Below, piece by piece: positions 22,642 to 33,820 of a DNA stretch of 64,000 nt (positions are counted from its first letter, which is position 1; each line of letters opens with the position of its first letter). The stretch comes from Aulostomus chinensis (Eukaryota > Chordata > Actinopteri > Syngnathiformes > Aulostomidae): positions 24,245,273-24,309,272 of the forward strand of contig JBBMOA010000014.1 in the NCBI GenBank assembly GCA_037954235.1. Reading direction: 5' to 3'. Under the pieces are notes generated by a model, which ran no database searches, had not been told where the DNA came from, and worked only from the letters and a program-made list of their open reading frames with translations. The position numbers and the translations under genes were made by a program.

Positions 22642-25600
22642 CTGCAAGAAAGAATGCACCTCAAAATGAGAGAAGCTGCAAATGTTTAACATCGTGTTCA
22701 CGGCTCCAAGTCACTTGCAGGTGTATTTTCAGGTAAGTGGGCTGAGGAAACACAGACAAAATGAACCTGATTCAGTCGAAGAAAAAGGCTGTACTATACC
22801 TTTCTGTGTCAGAGCCGTTTTTAGCGATGATCATTTTTAATTTGCCAAGTCCTCCAACTGGCGCTCTGTCCGTGCCAGTGGTGAACTGAAGAAACAACCT
22901 CTTCTGCTCGTCTCCAAATGAATGAATTACTTCCCAGAAATCTCTGCACACAGAATACACAAGTCAGCGTTGCTCAAAGTAGGAAAATAGAGTAATTTTG
23001 GGCACTGACAGAGCAGCAATGAGGACCTACTTTATAATTTGACTGTCTTTGCTGTAACCTCCGTCGTATTCTGTTGTCTTTTCAAGTGCCTCAAAGTCAA
23101 GTTTCTGTGAAATCACAAGAGACGCAACAGTAGGCAGCAAAACAGCGACCACAATACAGCAATCAAACTCTGAACAGAGGAGTGCTTCCTTACTCTGCTT
23201 CCACAGATGAGCAGCTCCACTTCCTCGGGTCGGAACAAATACTTCATCGGCGACTCGTTTGTGACCATCAGGAACCCTTTTTTGAAGGCTCTGAATTGTC
23301 GCTCAACGCTCTTGTTCAGCATGTACTCAGCATACAGATCCACAAACTCCTGTGAATTATGTTTGTCCGAAACACCAATTCAGTATCCAGCAGAACTGAT
23401 GAATGGCAGCCAGAGGAATCTTTCACAAAGACAAAGCGTTTATCGATATTTCACCTGTCTATTCTCCTTAGTAACAGAGAAGTGTTCCCCTCGCTCCTTC
23501 AGGTCATACGAGATCGGGTTTCCAAACAGGTCTGTGTGTGAGATCTGGAAGCTGAGCGCCATGTCTTCTTCCACATTGCCGCTATAATCAAGCAACTCCT
23601 TCAGACTCTGGTAGAGAACCTGCAACAGGACGAAAAGCAGAACTAAATGCTACACATTACTAACTTTTACATGTGGTTTCTTTCCACCAGCTATGAAGAC
23701 TGCGGCATGATATTTCTAATTTTACCTGTAAAAGACAGTGTTATAAGATCATGCACATCCCAGCTGTCTGCCAAACATTAGGACACACAGGCCTGGTGAA
23801 TGAACTTGGGAGAGTTACTGTACTGGATGTGAGTCCGACAGGTCCCAGTAGGTCCCTTTCTTGCCCATTAGCTTCCTGTAGACAACCATTGGAAAATGCA
23901 CGTCCAGGATGCAGTTGTTGTAAATAGCCAGGCCCAGTACGATTCCCACCAGAGTGTACTGCGCTTCGTTCTCCAGCGAGGACGAATTAAACCAGAACAG
24001 CTTTGTGTCGTCATCGTACGTGAACATACCTGTCGAAAAAAAGAGAGGAAGGGGAATTTTAATATGTACTTAGGCAGAGTTAGAAGAGAAGATTAACACC
24101 ACTTTGGTGTCTGACTGCTAAATACGTAGCTGCAGCCAGTAGCTGATTAGCTGAACTTACAGTAAAGGTTCGAACCAGACTACAGCTAGCCTGGCTACCT
24201 CACCAGGTAAGAACCCTCTACACTGTGGGCTTTAAAGCCTTGATCAGATTTTCGACCTATTTTTCTTTACTTACTTACTTACTTACTTACATGTACTTTT
24301 AAAAAAAAGTGACCCATTTGCGTTTACGTCTGCTCAAAACAACACCCGTGCATAAACACTTTGGTTACACAGCCGTAACGCAAAAACTGACAACAGACTC
24401 AAACAAGACGGAGAACAGAATTCCAACTGTTGCCTCCCCGAGCAGACCTGCAGCCCCAGACCCCACAACCTTCTCCAAGTTTGCTGCGATTATGGACAAC
24501 CATCATTACTAATCGTACTGCACGTGTCAACATCATCCACAGGCAACAATCCTTGCATTTTTCAATGACCTCTGATCTGTCCCTTGAGATGAAGCCAGAC
24601 ACGGACCCAAGAAAATCCAGTCCCATGTGCTGCTTTCCTCTCACATGTTCATATCAGATTTGTATCACAGCAAAAGCAACAGATCAGATCTGAACTTGAA
24701 CCTTGGCCACAAGACAAATCTATTACGACTCTGGATTGTGTAGCGATGACAAGATGTGGACTACTGTTGTGTGTGTTTACATCACACTGAACTAACGCCA
24801 AGATCCTGCCGCGAAAATAAAGTCCATGTCGGCATTCAAGTCATATTTACAACCGCAAAACTCTGGCCATTCTTAATTCACGCCAGCTGTTCCAGGGGAC
24901 AAAAACATGACCCCTGAAATTGTGTCAGGTGTTAAAGCCAACTTTACACAGCGGATAAACCATGAAGCCACATCACGTGATACACACTCGGCCAGCTGAA
25001 GTCTCCAGTGCTGTTGCTCTACGGGACGCACAGTTGAGACAAATGAATACCCAGAGGTCCAAGTTTCTCTGAATCCCTCACAGGAGTGAGAAGGCCCTGC
25101 CCCCAACACTATCCCGGTCTCTTATAAATGCATAGTTTGCTGCGCAGCCACACTGACTTTACTTGTTTGGGGTGATATATATTGTCCCAACTATTTTGAG
25201 CCTCCAACCCCTCTGTCACCATGTGACCAAGCTGTCCTGTCACATGAGTGTTGTCAACACTCGTGTCTATTCCGACCACCCATCTCATGTGACATAAACA
25301 TGTTTCTTCATCATTCATCTTTGGTGTTGGTGTTGAAGAAACAGATCAGTACGTAACCCCCGAATCACGGCACCGTGTCTTTCTGAGTATGAATTAAAAC
25401 TCATGTTACAACAGCTTTTATATCCGCAGGCTTCCTCACAGGGTTTGTTTTTTTGTTGCTTTAATTTATCATTTGCAACATAACAATGTTGATGGAATGA
25501 GAGGAGAGACGTTAAAGCTTCAGGGGTCGTCCCACCGCCCTCACCCAGGAGGCTACCTCAGCCAGGTGCTGCCAGCCGAGGCAGGTGACAAAGGTCGAAG

Positions 25601-28600
25601 GGTCCAGACTCTTAGCCAAAACGCTGATGCGAAAATTGGATGGAGACTAGAACATTCAAAGAAGTTCTTAGTCTCAGATGGGAGACGAGCAGTGGGGGGC
25701 CTGGATGTTTACTGGGGGGTTCTGTTCAGTTGCCACCTCCTGATTGGGCACGAGTGCATTTTTTTCCCCCCCAGGTGTGGACGAGCAGTCATGCACAATG
25801 GGTGAAGCCATAGTGAAACCCGTTAGACGGCAAAACCTTTAGGACAAAAATATGTGTCCATCGCTACGAGTCTTCTATTCTTCTCATTCAAGTAATACTT
25901 CGCCCAAAAAACTGTTTTTTTGGGGGGGGGGGAGGTTTCCTGATGGTCACAACTTTGCCTTTCAAATACTCATTAATAGGTGTCTTCAACTCACAAAGAG
26001 GTTGTTTTTTTTCACTGTTGCATGACTCAGCTGTGACTCCAGGGAGCAGAAAGAGTCGGCCATTTATATTTAGCCTGTAATTAAGGACGGCCCACAGCCA
26101 CCAACAGCAAACAACAGCAAAACTATCCAGAAATATTCATTTTCAAACTCTGCATCGTCCAGAAAAATCTGTCTTCTTTATGTCCCTGTACGTCCAGTGC
26201 TTTGTTTTGAAGGTGCTCGGCAATTTGAAGAAGAGAATTAATTCTAATTATAATAAATACACAGAACTTTTAGAAAAGAATTCATTTCACCTGAAAAAAA
26301 ACCCCAAAACATTACAGCGGCGAAATAATGACTGAAAATGACTGGTTAGTTGTATCAACCTGGTAACTAGCAGAACAGATGAGCGCAGCAGGAGTGAGGG
26401 AGACACCTGCTGACACGTCAATTGCAGCTTAAATCTAAAATCTAACTATAACACATCTGAAAGCCTGACAGTGCTTACAGTTAGTTTGTACATCAGATCA
26501 AAGTTATTATCAAGCAAGTGACTGGATAAAGAAGACGGGGTTTACAGCAGACGCTTCCCTTGAGAAATGGACAGTTTTGCTGCTGTTAGAAACCAGTGCT
26601 AGTCGCTGCAAGCTGAATAAACACAGCTGGCCTTCTCTGCATCCCGGAGTCCCAAAGAAGTGATGCAGCATTGAGAAAAACAACTTTGTGAGCTCAAGAC
26701 AGATATTTGTGTGTACGTGAAAGGAAAACAATCTTCTGGGTGAAGTGTTGCTTTTAAACTGCATGTAAGAAGGCAAGCAGCAGTGATTGCTTTGTCTTAC
26801 CTATGTCTGGATTGAAAATTTCCTCCAAGACCAACTGAAAGAACTCCTTTGAAACACCTCCCTCGTCCACACCTTGCTCTCCCTCGAACTCAACGAACAG
26901 CTGCTTCTTCAGGTCCGAGGGATTCTCCATTGAGATCATCTCCAGCTGCAACACAGAGCGGATCAAACTGCCAGATGTAGCAGGTCCGAGCCTCAATACT
27001 ACATCCCGCGTTCATGCAACAGCGACGCATGGTGCTGTGACTCACTCTGACGAGGGCGTCGTCAATGATGTGATCTCTGCGTACTTTGAGTTTGAGATAG
27101 GGGTTGGGCTGCTGGCCCTGGACCATGCTGTAGAGGGCTGTGAGGCGTCGCTCGCTGTACATCCTAATCCTGTTATCGTAGTACAACCCTTGGTTCTTGG
27201 TGATGATGTTGAGGATGAAAGGGCAGGTCTGAAAGGAAAACTTGGTTTCTGCGTCCACCTTGAAGAAAGTGAAATCCTTGTCCATCTCCACTACGTCGTT
27301 GAGTGACTCGTTAATAAAATCCTCAAATGGGATGAGGGGCTTCCTGCTGTCAATGAGTCTGACGCCCAGCTCCGTCTCCAGGGGGTCCACCCGAGGACCC
27401 TTTTTATAGAGCCGCTCCTCGCCTAGCAGCTCATGCAGGGTCAACTCCTCTGTGTCCGACTCTTCCTCTTCCTCCTCGTTGTGCTCGACATCCACGTCCC
27501 CGCCTACGATACTTGCGTAGAAGACAACTTTTAAACACTGGGTAGCTGCCACCACGTTTTCGTCATCATTTACCAGATTGTCAGAGTCATATTCATTGCT
27601 GACAACTTTGAAAGTAATGACCTGCTGGAAGGTCTCCATCATGCGGCGCAGGTGTGGGAGGTCGTACTGTGACCACAGCTTTGCCAGCCTGGCGAGCGCC
27701 GCCACGGGCAGCTTGCTCATGGCCTTGCAGAACTGTGGCAATGCAACGTCAAGGTACTCGGGACTATGGAGGTTGTTGTTCTCCATCACGATGACGAAGA
27801 TATTCAGATAGTCTGGGTTTGCCTCGTACACGTCAAGGTAGTCCAGGTCAAGTTCCAGATTTGGACTAAGGTACACGAGAGCGTTGACGAAGGCTGCCTC
27901 CACCTGGTCGATGGTGTGAAGTCTGTCATAGACTCTCCTTACAGAGTCAATGTCCACTGTGACCTCACAGGGGTCACCTGTCCCGTTAGGAGCCTCGTCT
28001 GGTAAAGCAGCTGCACCCATCTGCTCTGAGTCGGGCTCCTTCTGCTTCTCATGGTTGGTTGTCGTTTCCAAAGAGTCGTGGTTTTCTGTGGCGTTGGGCA
28101 CATCCTTTCTGAAACTTTTGATAAGGGCGTCCGCATTTGAGAAAACTCTGCCGATGACACGAATGAGGGCGGAGTAGTCCTCTGCCTCCTCGCAGAAGCT
28201 CAGGATCATACACACAGTGTTCTCTGTGAGGTGATGAACATCTGGACCCAAAATGCAAAGAAAAAATTGGAATGAACCAAGTGAAATGCTTCCGTACCAA
28301 AACAGTCAGGGGGAGTTCTACAGTACCTGAGAAGTCCTCTTTGGTGAGGCAGAGCTCCGTGCTGCTCGTCATGCTGGAATCAGGAAGTCGTGGGTGCGAG
28401 TCTTTCTTGGAGAGGTGAGGATCACAGAGTTTGGCGTTAATCCTAAACAGCTCAAGCGCTTTGACAGCGGCCAAATTGTTATCCAAAGGTTGAAAATCAC
28501 TACACGATGCGCAAAACTCATTCCTGCAGCTGCCATTTCCACAGCCTTCAGTTAACTGGCGAAAGTAGCGCTCAATTAGCTGCTTTGCAGACGTTCTGTT

Positions 28601-28811
28601 CCTGTGCAGGACATTCAAACAGCATGTCAGACAGACATTTCAGAGAATAGTCAGCAAAAATCATTCATTATAACACAGAGATGACAATCAAATCAAATAA
28701 AACAGGGGATGCGACACTGAAAAATGGATATTATCGGTCCAACAAATTGCCTATGTATTAGTGGAGCTAGTTTAACTAGTCAAGGTCAGGACTTCATTAA
28801 GTAACTTACAT
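22521..28811 (-). CDS. ube3a: Ubiquitin-protein ligase E3A (E6-AP), HECT type
   Basis: UBE3A takes ubiquitin from E2 onto a HECT cysteine and passes it to substrates in nucleus and cytoplasm; loss of the human gene causes Angelman syndrome. The CDS starts at an ATG split by an intron (AT at 28811-28810, G at 28601), then exons 28327-28601, 27046-28241, 26801-26945, 23824-24029, 23455-23619, 23194-23349, 23031-23104, 22800-22943 and 22521-22641. All phases agree, giving 827 residues against 852 in human isoform 1. The AZUL zinc finger (CGNGSCRNEFCASC...LCDPH) is near residues 17-66. An acidic HNEEEEEESDTEEL tract, the HECT domain from about 475, and the catalytic Cys795 in PTSHTCFNALLLPEY, 32 residues from the end as in human, follow. 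The C-terminus is ITYAKGFGML. Intact. Confidence 0.96.
22800..22943 (-). CDS. ube3a: ube3a HECT exon
   Basis: It encodes DFWEVIHSFGDEQKRLFLQF and TTGTDRAPVGGLGKLKMII. Donor gtatag, acceptor tgtgcag. Confidence 0.95.
23031..23104 (-). CDS. ube3a: ube3a HECT exon
   Basis: It encodes KLDFEALEKTTEYDGGYSK then DSQIIK. 74 nt, acceptor tttcacag, donor gtaggt. Confidence 0.93.
23194..23349 (-). CDS. ube3a: ube3a HECT exon
   Basis: 52 codons, phase 0 at both ends. It encodes EFVDLYAEYMLNKSVERQF to PEEVELLICGSR. Confidence 0.95.
23455..23619 (-). CDS. ube3a: ube3a HECT exon
   Basis: 55 codons: VLYQSLKELLDYSGNVEED to HFSVTKENRQ. Acceptor cctgttgcag, donor gtgaaa. Confidence 0.95.
23824..24029 (-). 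CDS. ube3a: ube3a HECT exon with competing donors
   Basis: It encodes MFTYDDDTKLFWFNSSSLE to YWDLSDSHP. The frame requires the donor gtacag directly after CCA at 23824. A second GT, gtaact, lies 5 nt further on and would shift the frame. Confidence 0.93.
24070..24205. repeat. Dispersed MITE-like repeat copy 1 (ube3a intron)
   Basis: It contains gttagaagagaagattaaca and gtagctgcagccagtagctg, resembling the fish repeat unit with gctacagccag...gttagcttagcataaag seen at about 33680 and 40230. Confidence 0.4.
24265..24290. repeat. TTAC tetranucleotide repeat
   Basis: About six TTAC units. Confidence 0.9.
25885..26757. mobile_element. Fold-back element 2 in ube3a intron
   Basis: The left end reads aagtaatacttcgcccaaaa and the right end, reversed, reads aaaagcaacacttcacccag, matching the ends of the 14197-14983 element. 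An internal tgactccagggagcagaaag followed by agtcggccat is mirrored near 26628-26660. The element is about 870 bp, more decayed inside, and ends 44 nt before the ube3a exon at 26801-26945. A G run at about 25922-25931 lies within it. Confidence 0.5.
26801..26945 (-). CDS. ube3a: ube3a HECT N-lobe exon
   Basis: It encodes LEMISMENPSDLKKQLFVEF and VDEGGVSKEFFQLVLEEIF. Phase 0 in, phase 1 out. Donor gtaaga. Confidence 0.95.
27046..28241 (-). CDS. ube3a: ube3a large central exon
   Basis: 398 codons plus 2 nt, equivalent to the long mammalian exon. It encodes VHHLTENTVCMILSF through IIDDALVR. It includes DYSALIRVIGRVFSNADALI, the acidic tract and ETELGVRLIDSRKPLIPFED. The upstream acceptor is tggtccag-like (ttttgggtccag). 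Confidence 0.96.
28327..28601 (-). CDS. ube3a: ube3a AZUL-domain exon
   Basis: Acceptor cctgcacag. The first base G completes the split ATG, followed by NRTSAKQLIERYFRQLTEGC. The Cys residues of the AZUL zinc site are all here. Compared with human, the serine-rich linker after LCDPH is short and ends TKEDFS-D. Donor gtactg. Confidence 0.93.
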
Positions 28812-28849
28812 TCGGCTGGTATAAGAAACCTCCTCCAGTGGCCAGTCCT
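28810..28849 (-). CDS. ube3a: ube3a upstream exon carrying the first two bases of the ATG
   Basis: Acceptor ctgtttttcag, donor gtaagt. The 40 nt are fully open and read DWPLEEVSYTSR-M, equivalent to human SGEPQSDDIEASR-M. Only the last two bases are coding if translation starts at this ATG; otherwise the exon belongs to a longer N-terminal isoform whose start was not found. Confidence 0.7.
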
Positions 28850-29479
28850 CTGAAAAACAGTATGGGAAAACATTTTATTATTACTGTGAATATGGAGGTT
28901 ATAATGCACAGCCACGCCTTTGGAGCTCTGAGCCATGGCAGGGCAGAGGGTGTCAGTGAAGGTTTGAATACTGGGGTTAAAAAAAAACAACTGTTTGTAA
29001 AAACTGACGATTGTATATGAGCCAAAATGTCTTCTGTTTTCATACATTAACATAAAACCTCAACATTGGAGAGAAGGACACAACACTGGCAATTTCCATT
29101 TCAAGAATACAACTGAAAACCATGAAATGATGTCCCGAATCACGTATTGAATACATAAATCTGACATTTCAATCCTCAATTCCCAGCTTTCTATCAGTAA
29201 CTCCTGTTTTTTTTCTTCTCATATTTTCACATAATTAAATATGTGTGTGTGTGTGTGTGTGAAAGTGACGTAAGAGCGTGTGCAATCTCAGACAGCCAAA
29301 CACAAAAGAGAAGACGTTTTGTTTCTGACAGAGCAAAGTTGGCTGGGGTCACGACCTGAGGAGCCCTGACTGGGATAGCGGGGGCGTATTTATGGCCCCT
29401 TCAGGGTCAATTACGTCCGTGTTAACTTTGCAGCAGTGACCTGTAAAATGGCCAAATCAGGGCAAAATGAACTCCAAGA

Positions 29480-30100
29480 AAATGCTGCAGCTAAAACCGC
29501 ACGGTACAGACTTGTTTCGCTCAGATTTCTTTACAGCTTCACACACAACTCGCGCATCCATTCTGGCTTCCAGTCCGTTTAGTATGAAAGTAGAACTACA
29601 GGCTGACAGCGGCTCCACTCTCCCCGCTGGCCTGCTACCGACTCCCTCCTACACTCGCCAAAAGGTGCGTGTGTCCCGTACTCTCAGCCCGTCCGTGTGT
29701 CTGTCAGTGACGCTGCAAAAACCCTCGTCAGCCGGTCAGCCGCTGCCGAGACCCTCGGCCCTCTCACCTTCCCGTCGCTCCCAGTCAAACGCGCTTCACT
29801 TAGCCTCCACGCACGCAAGTGCGGCCAAAATCTGCCAGAGTGCGAAGAGGAGACAGTTTCAAAAATGTTTTTTTGGTATATCAGAGCATATTGTCCTCCT
29901 CTACCATCTTGTAAACAAGAGCGTGACGTATCCCATCATGCAGCGCGCAGACCCCCTCCCACCCCTGCAGCCGGTGCTCACTCCCTGACCAGCGTCACTT
30001 AGGTTCTCTCACACGTTTAGTGCGTCTTTCACGGCTCCACCAGGGAGGAAATCCTCTGTTCGGGCACGTCTGTCAAACTATAACCTGACGTGCGTCCTAC
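29480..30100 (-). promoter_or_regulatory. ube3a: CpG-rich ube3a promoter region with YY1- and CRE-like sites
   Basis: CG dinucleotides are dense compared with the surroundings. An accatcttgt YY1-like motif is at 29903-29912 and a CRE-like TGACGTA at 29924-29930. Position and orientation suit a TATA-less ube3a promoter. Open frames across it (29467-30002) are not protein-like. Confidence 0.5.
29768..29960 (-). other. ube3a: Candidate non-coding first exon of ube3a
   Basis: A minus-strand GGGAAG|gtgaga matches the donor consensus well, and the exon sequence is CpG-rich. The 5' boundary is arbitrary because no start-site signal fixes it. Confidence 0.4.
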
Positions 30101-31558
30101 AGCGATAAAGCTGAACCTCCCGTCAGCAGCAATGGTAGGGGAGAGCGGGGTAAGGTGAGCCACCTCTGTATCTAGGCAACACTGAGCCCCTTAACGACAG
30201 TCACGTGGTTCGTGGACTACTAGCCCATTGGACTGTGGCAGTGGCATGTTTGCAGTGACTTTCTGTAAACATTGGAGCAAAGTGAGGATGGAGCAGCGAT
30301 GTGCTCCATCCTGCATTCGTCCTCCTCTGTATCGTCATCACTTAAGCTACTTGTACCACTTGAGCCCACTGGTTTAATGTCAGCAGGCAGGAAGGTTCTG
30401 TCTTGGTATGCCGGTGTTGTGCCTAAAAGTGATCCCTCTCCGTGGAGGTGCCTAAGTCTTTCCATTAGATAAAACTGAAACGCCATTTTTCTCATAACAC
30501 CGATTCTGTCATAACCAGTCCTTCTCCCTTTAGACCAAAGAGAAAGTTTAGTCCCATTTAGTCCAGTGCTGGTCCAAATTTATACTTTTTGTCAAATAGT
30601 AGAACATGACATCATGAAAACCAGAGGTTTTTCAGTTCTACCTGACCGAGACAGGACAGCACTGACAGGACAAAATAACTGTCAAGATCTGGTCATCAAA
30701 CCTGCTGGCGAGCTGGAGCAGTCTGTGTCCCAGATGCAGATAAACATCCAGCTGAAGGTCTCTCTCATGGCCCTGTTTTTGTTATGTTGGGTTTTTTTTT
30801 TTTTTTACTTTAAATTCTTTCTTATTGTATGACCACTGCAACGGAAAATTACTTCAGTGAAAATAATGTAAAAATGCCAAAGCAATAATCAGGACACTGC
30901 AGGGGATCGAACCTCATCCCAGTAAACCAGGAGTTCAACTCCCAGAACTTTTTTTTTTGTCACTACATAAAAGACGCAGGTAAAACAAGGAGAACTTTCT
31001 TCCTCTACACTTCAATAAAAAGAGATACTAAAATATTTCAATTTAATTTCATTATACAGAACTTCACTAAATTGAGGAGTGGGCCAGTAGAGATGCTTCA
31101 GCGCCCTCTTGTGGTGACTTGTGTCTCACTACTGTCAGATATGACTGCTGTACATGTAACAACAACAACTGCTCCTGAACCCGTTCAAGGACGTCTGTCT
31201 CATAGAGGACGACAAGGTAGGGAAGAGACAAGGGGCCAAGAAAGACCGATCTGTCCTTGTGGGTCAAGTGTTGCGTTGCACCCCAACGTAGGAACCTTCC
31301 TGGAGAGGCGCTCAGGGGGTGGAGCCCGAGATGCGATGAACAAATAATAGTAATAATGATGTGAGACACAGTATAAGAGAACTTTGAAACACCGAAGGAG
31401 TCACTGCCCTGCCCCTTTCCATTCTCGTACCAGACATGAATAGAATGTTAGAGACAGACATTGATTACAAGTGTGCGTCCAACGTCCAGCAGCAGTTTCC
31501 TGATCTGATCACGGGGGCGATCAGGTGTAGGGCAGCCCCTGTCCAAGCTAGCCCCGGG

Positions 31559-31584
31559 TGGAGGAGGAGGAGGAGGAGGAGGAG
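31559..31584. repeat. GGA trinucleotide repeat
   Basis: About eight GGA units, purine-only. Confidence 0.9.
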
Positions 31585-32058
31585 AAAACAGGAGCACGTT
31601 CAGGAATGGATTTATTAAATTATGTGAGGTTTGCTCAAGACAGGAGCAACACACATTCATTAAAACAACTATGTTGATCACGTATGGTCGGCTAGAAAAC
31701 ATTCATGCATATTCTAGTAGAATCATACAACATGATGTCATGATATAACTTTGATGTCAGTATTCATGTTTTCCTCACGCTTTTATGATCATGACTGTTA
31801 GTGTCAGTCGACGTATTTTTTATTCATTCATCAGAGTTCTATGAAGAGAACATATCACGACTATTATTTGACACATTGGTTTTGGATACCGGGTTTACCA
31901 TGCGTGTTGTCTGTAACAACACTGCTCTGACGTCAGATTACATTTTTAGCGATACAAAAATGTGATTATTTGTTCATAAAATCAGGATTCAGCACATCTG
32001 CACAGCTATTGCTGCAGTGATTCACCCCTGCATCGACTGAACAGGGACTCATTATGGT

Positions 32059-32103
<45 letters not shown>
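32059..32103. repeat. GT microsatellite
   Basis: About 22 GT units. Confidence 0.95.
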
Positions 32104-32107
<4 letters not shown>

Positions 32108-33679
32108 TCATGTGACAAGACACATCTATAACCTCTAAAGTGACTTCATGAACTAGCCCGATACAGCGCGTGGTTAAACTGTCCCCTCATTCCACATTAG
32201 GACATTAAACTGCTGCGTTATCTGAGGGGGAGGACACTTATTCTCTCTTATTCTGTCACTTTTAGTGGACTCCGCTGTGGAGATTCACACGTTTGGTTTG
32301 AGTCGGTCTCGTCTAGCATGTCCAAAATAATGGAATGTGTAAATTGATATAAAGAAGACAATTGTTCCTATCTACTATCGTGAGTGCATGCTGACGCTTA
32401 TTAATTAATCGTATGCAGAAAGAGAAGATTCAGACAAAGCAAATCAAATCAAGATATAGATTTAACATTGAGGACCGCTGCAGGTCTCCTCACCAACACT
32501 AGAGGTCTCTGTAGGCCAACAAAGGGGTAGTTGCTTTCCTCCCATAATCCTTCTGTCTGTCGCTCTGTCTTTCTAAGAAAGAGGACCCCATCGGCCCCCT
32601 GCAGTGGTGAGGCGGGTCACAGAAACCAGCTCATGGTGGGTCAGCATCATTTGGGATCCACATCAGGACCCCTCAATTCTTTTTTTGTTGTTGTTGTTTG
32701 GATCAGCTGACCAGGTTTTATTATATTGTCTTCTAATACGCGTTCTTAGTTGTATCAGGACATTTTAACAGAGCTAAAGCTGCTGTGTTTTAGTATATAT
32801 TGTATATATTTCACAGAATTTGATAGTTTGGGTTGATTCTATTCGCTGGTGGCAGACGTTCAAGTTTTCTTGTAAAACTGCCATCATCCCCATAATACTT
32901 AGAACTGTAGGTTGGTATTTGTCACTGCAGCAGAAATGATGGAGATGTAGCTATGTGTCGATATGGAAACGTTATTTACAACCAGGAGGCAAAAATACCA
33001 AATTTGGCTCCAGCTTCACGACCTCACGACTCTGCTGAAACTCCCCTTCTCTTCTCTTGCCGTTCCAGCTGCATGTCCTGTGCAGTATTAGCTTACATTT
33101 CATGCTCCAGTGAAACCAGCGACCTGTTTCATCATTTCCCAGCGACCTTTCTGCTTAGGTTAAATGTTTCAGACAGAGAAAACGAGTTCCAGCAGCCACC
33201 GTTTCACACGAGGAGCCGGCGCTGAACATTAGATTATACTGGAGGCCATTGCCTTCTCTGTGTGATAATCTATGGTTACATGGTTACCGTCCCAGCCGTT
33301 TGGTATGGTTTCAGAGCGCCTAAAACTGACAGCATCATCTCTTCTCCTGGACCATATCAATTAACCTCAGATGTTCTGCTGGCAGTTTAGGAACGTGGCT
33401 GCCGGGTGCTGCAGAGTTCAGGAGAGGACACTGAAGGATTCGTGAAGGACTGTATTGTGTAGTGTAGAGATTCCTGGATGTGTTCCATAAAATGATCTGG
33501 GATGGGGGTCACCACGGCGATAAGGACACAGTTCTCATCTTCCGCGGTCAGGACACACACACACTGGAGACCCAAGCATTAACTACCATCCAACAATGGG
33601 GCAAAAAATATTCTAGTTTATTCTGGTTTATGTATCGCACCGATGTAGCAGGTTTATGTGCAGCTTCCTGCTTGTCAGC

Positions 33680-33820
33680 GTAGGACTTAAAGGAACTCGT
33701 CAGTTTTTTGGGGAAATATTTAATTTGTCCTCATAAATACCCTCTGCTCCTCTGTGCTGCATCAGGGAGCTGAGACCCACAGAGACTAGCTGACCGCTAG
33801 TTAGCTTAGCATAATGTATG
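33680..33820. repeat. Dispersed MITE-like repeat copy 2
   Basis: It begins cttaaaggaactcgtcagtt, carries ttttttggggaaatattt and ends with gaccgctagttagcttagca. This is the same unit type as at 24070 and 40190. Confidence 0.45.

Noticed and set aside
29467..30002. 173- and 101-codon frames at the ube3a promoter
   Set aside because: They overlap in different frames across CpG-rich promoter DNA and lack protein-like features.
30895..30950. Minus-strand B-box-like gaggttcgatcccc
   Set aside because: Too short and without a matching A box or SINE body to call with confidence.
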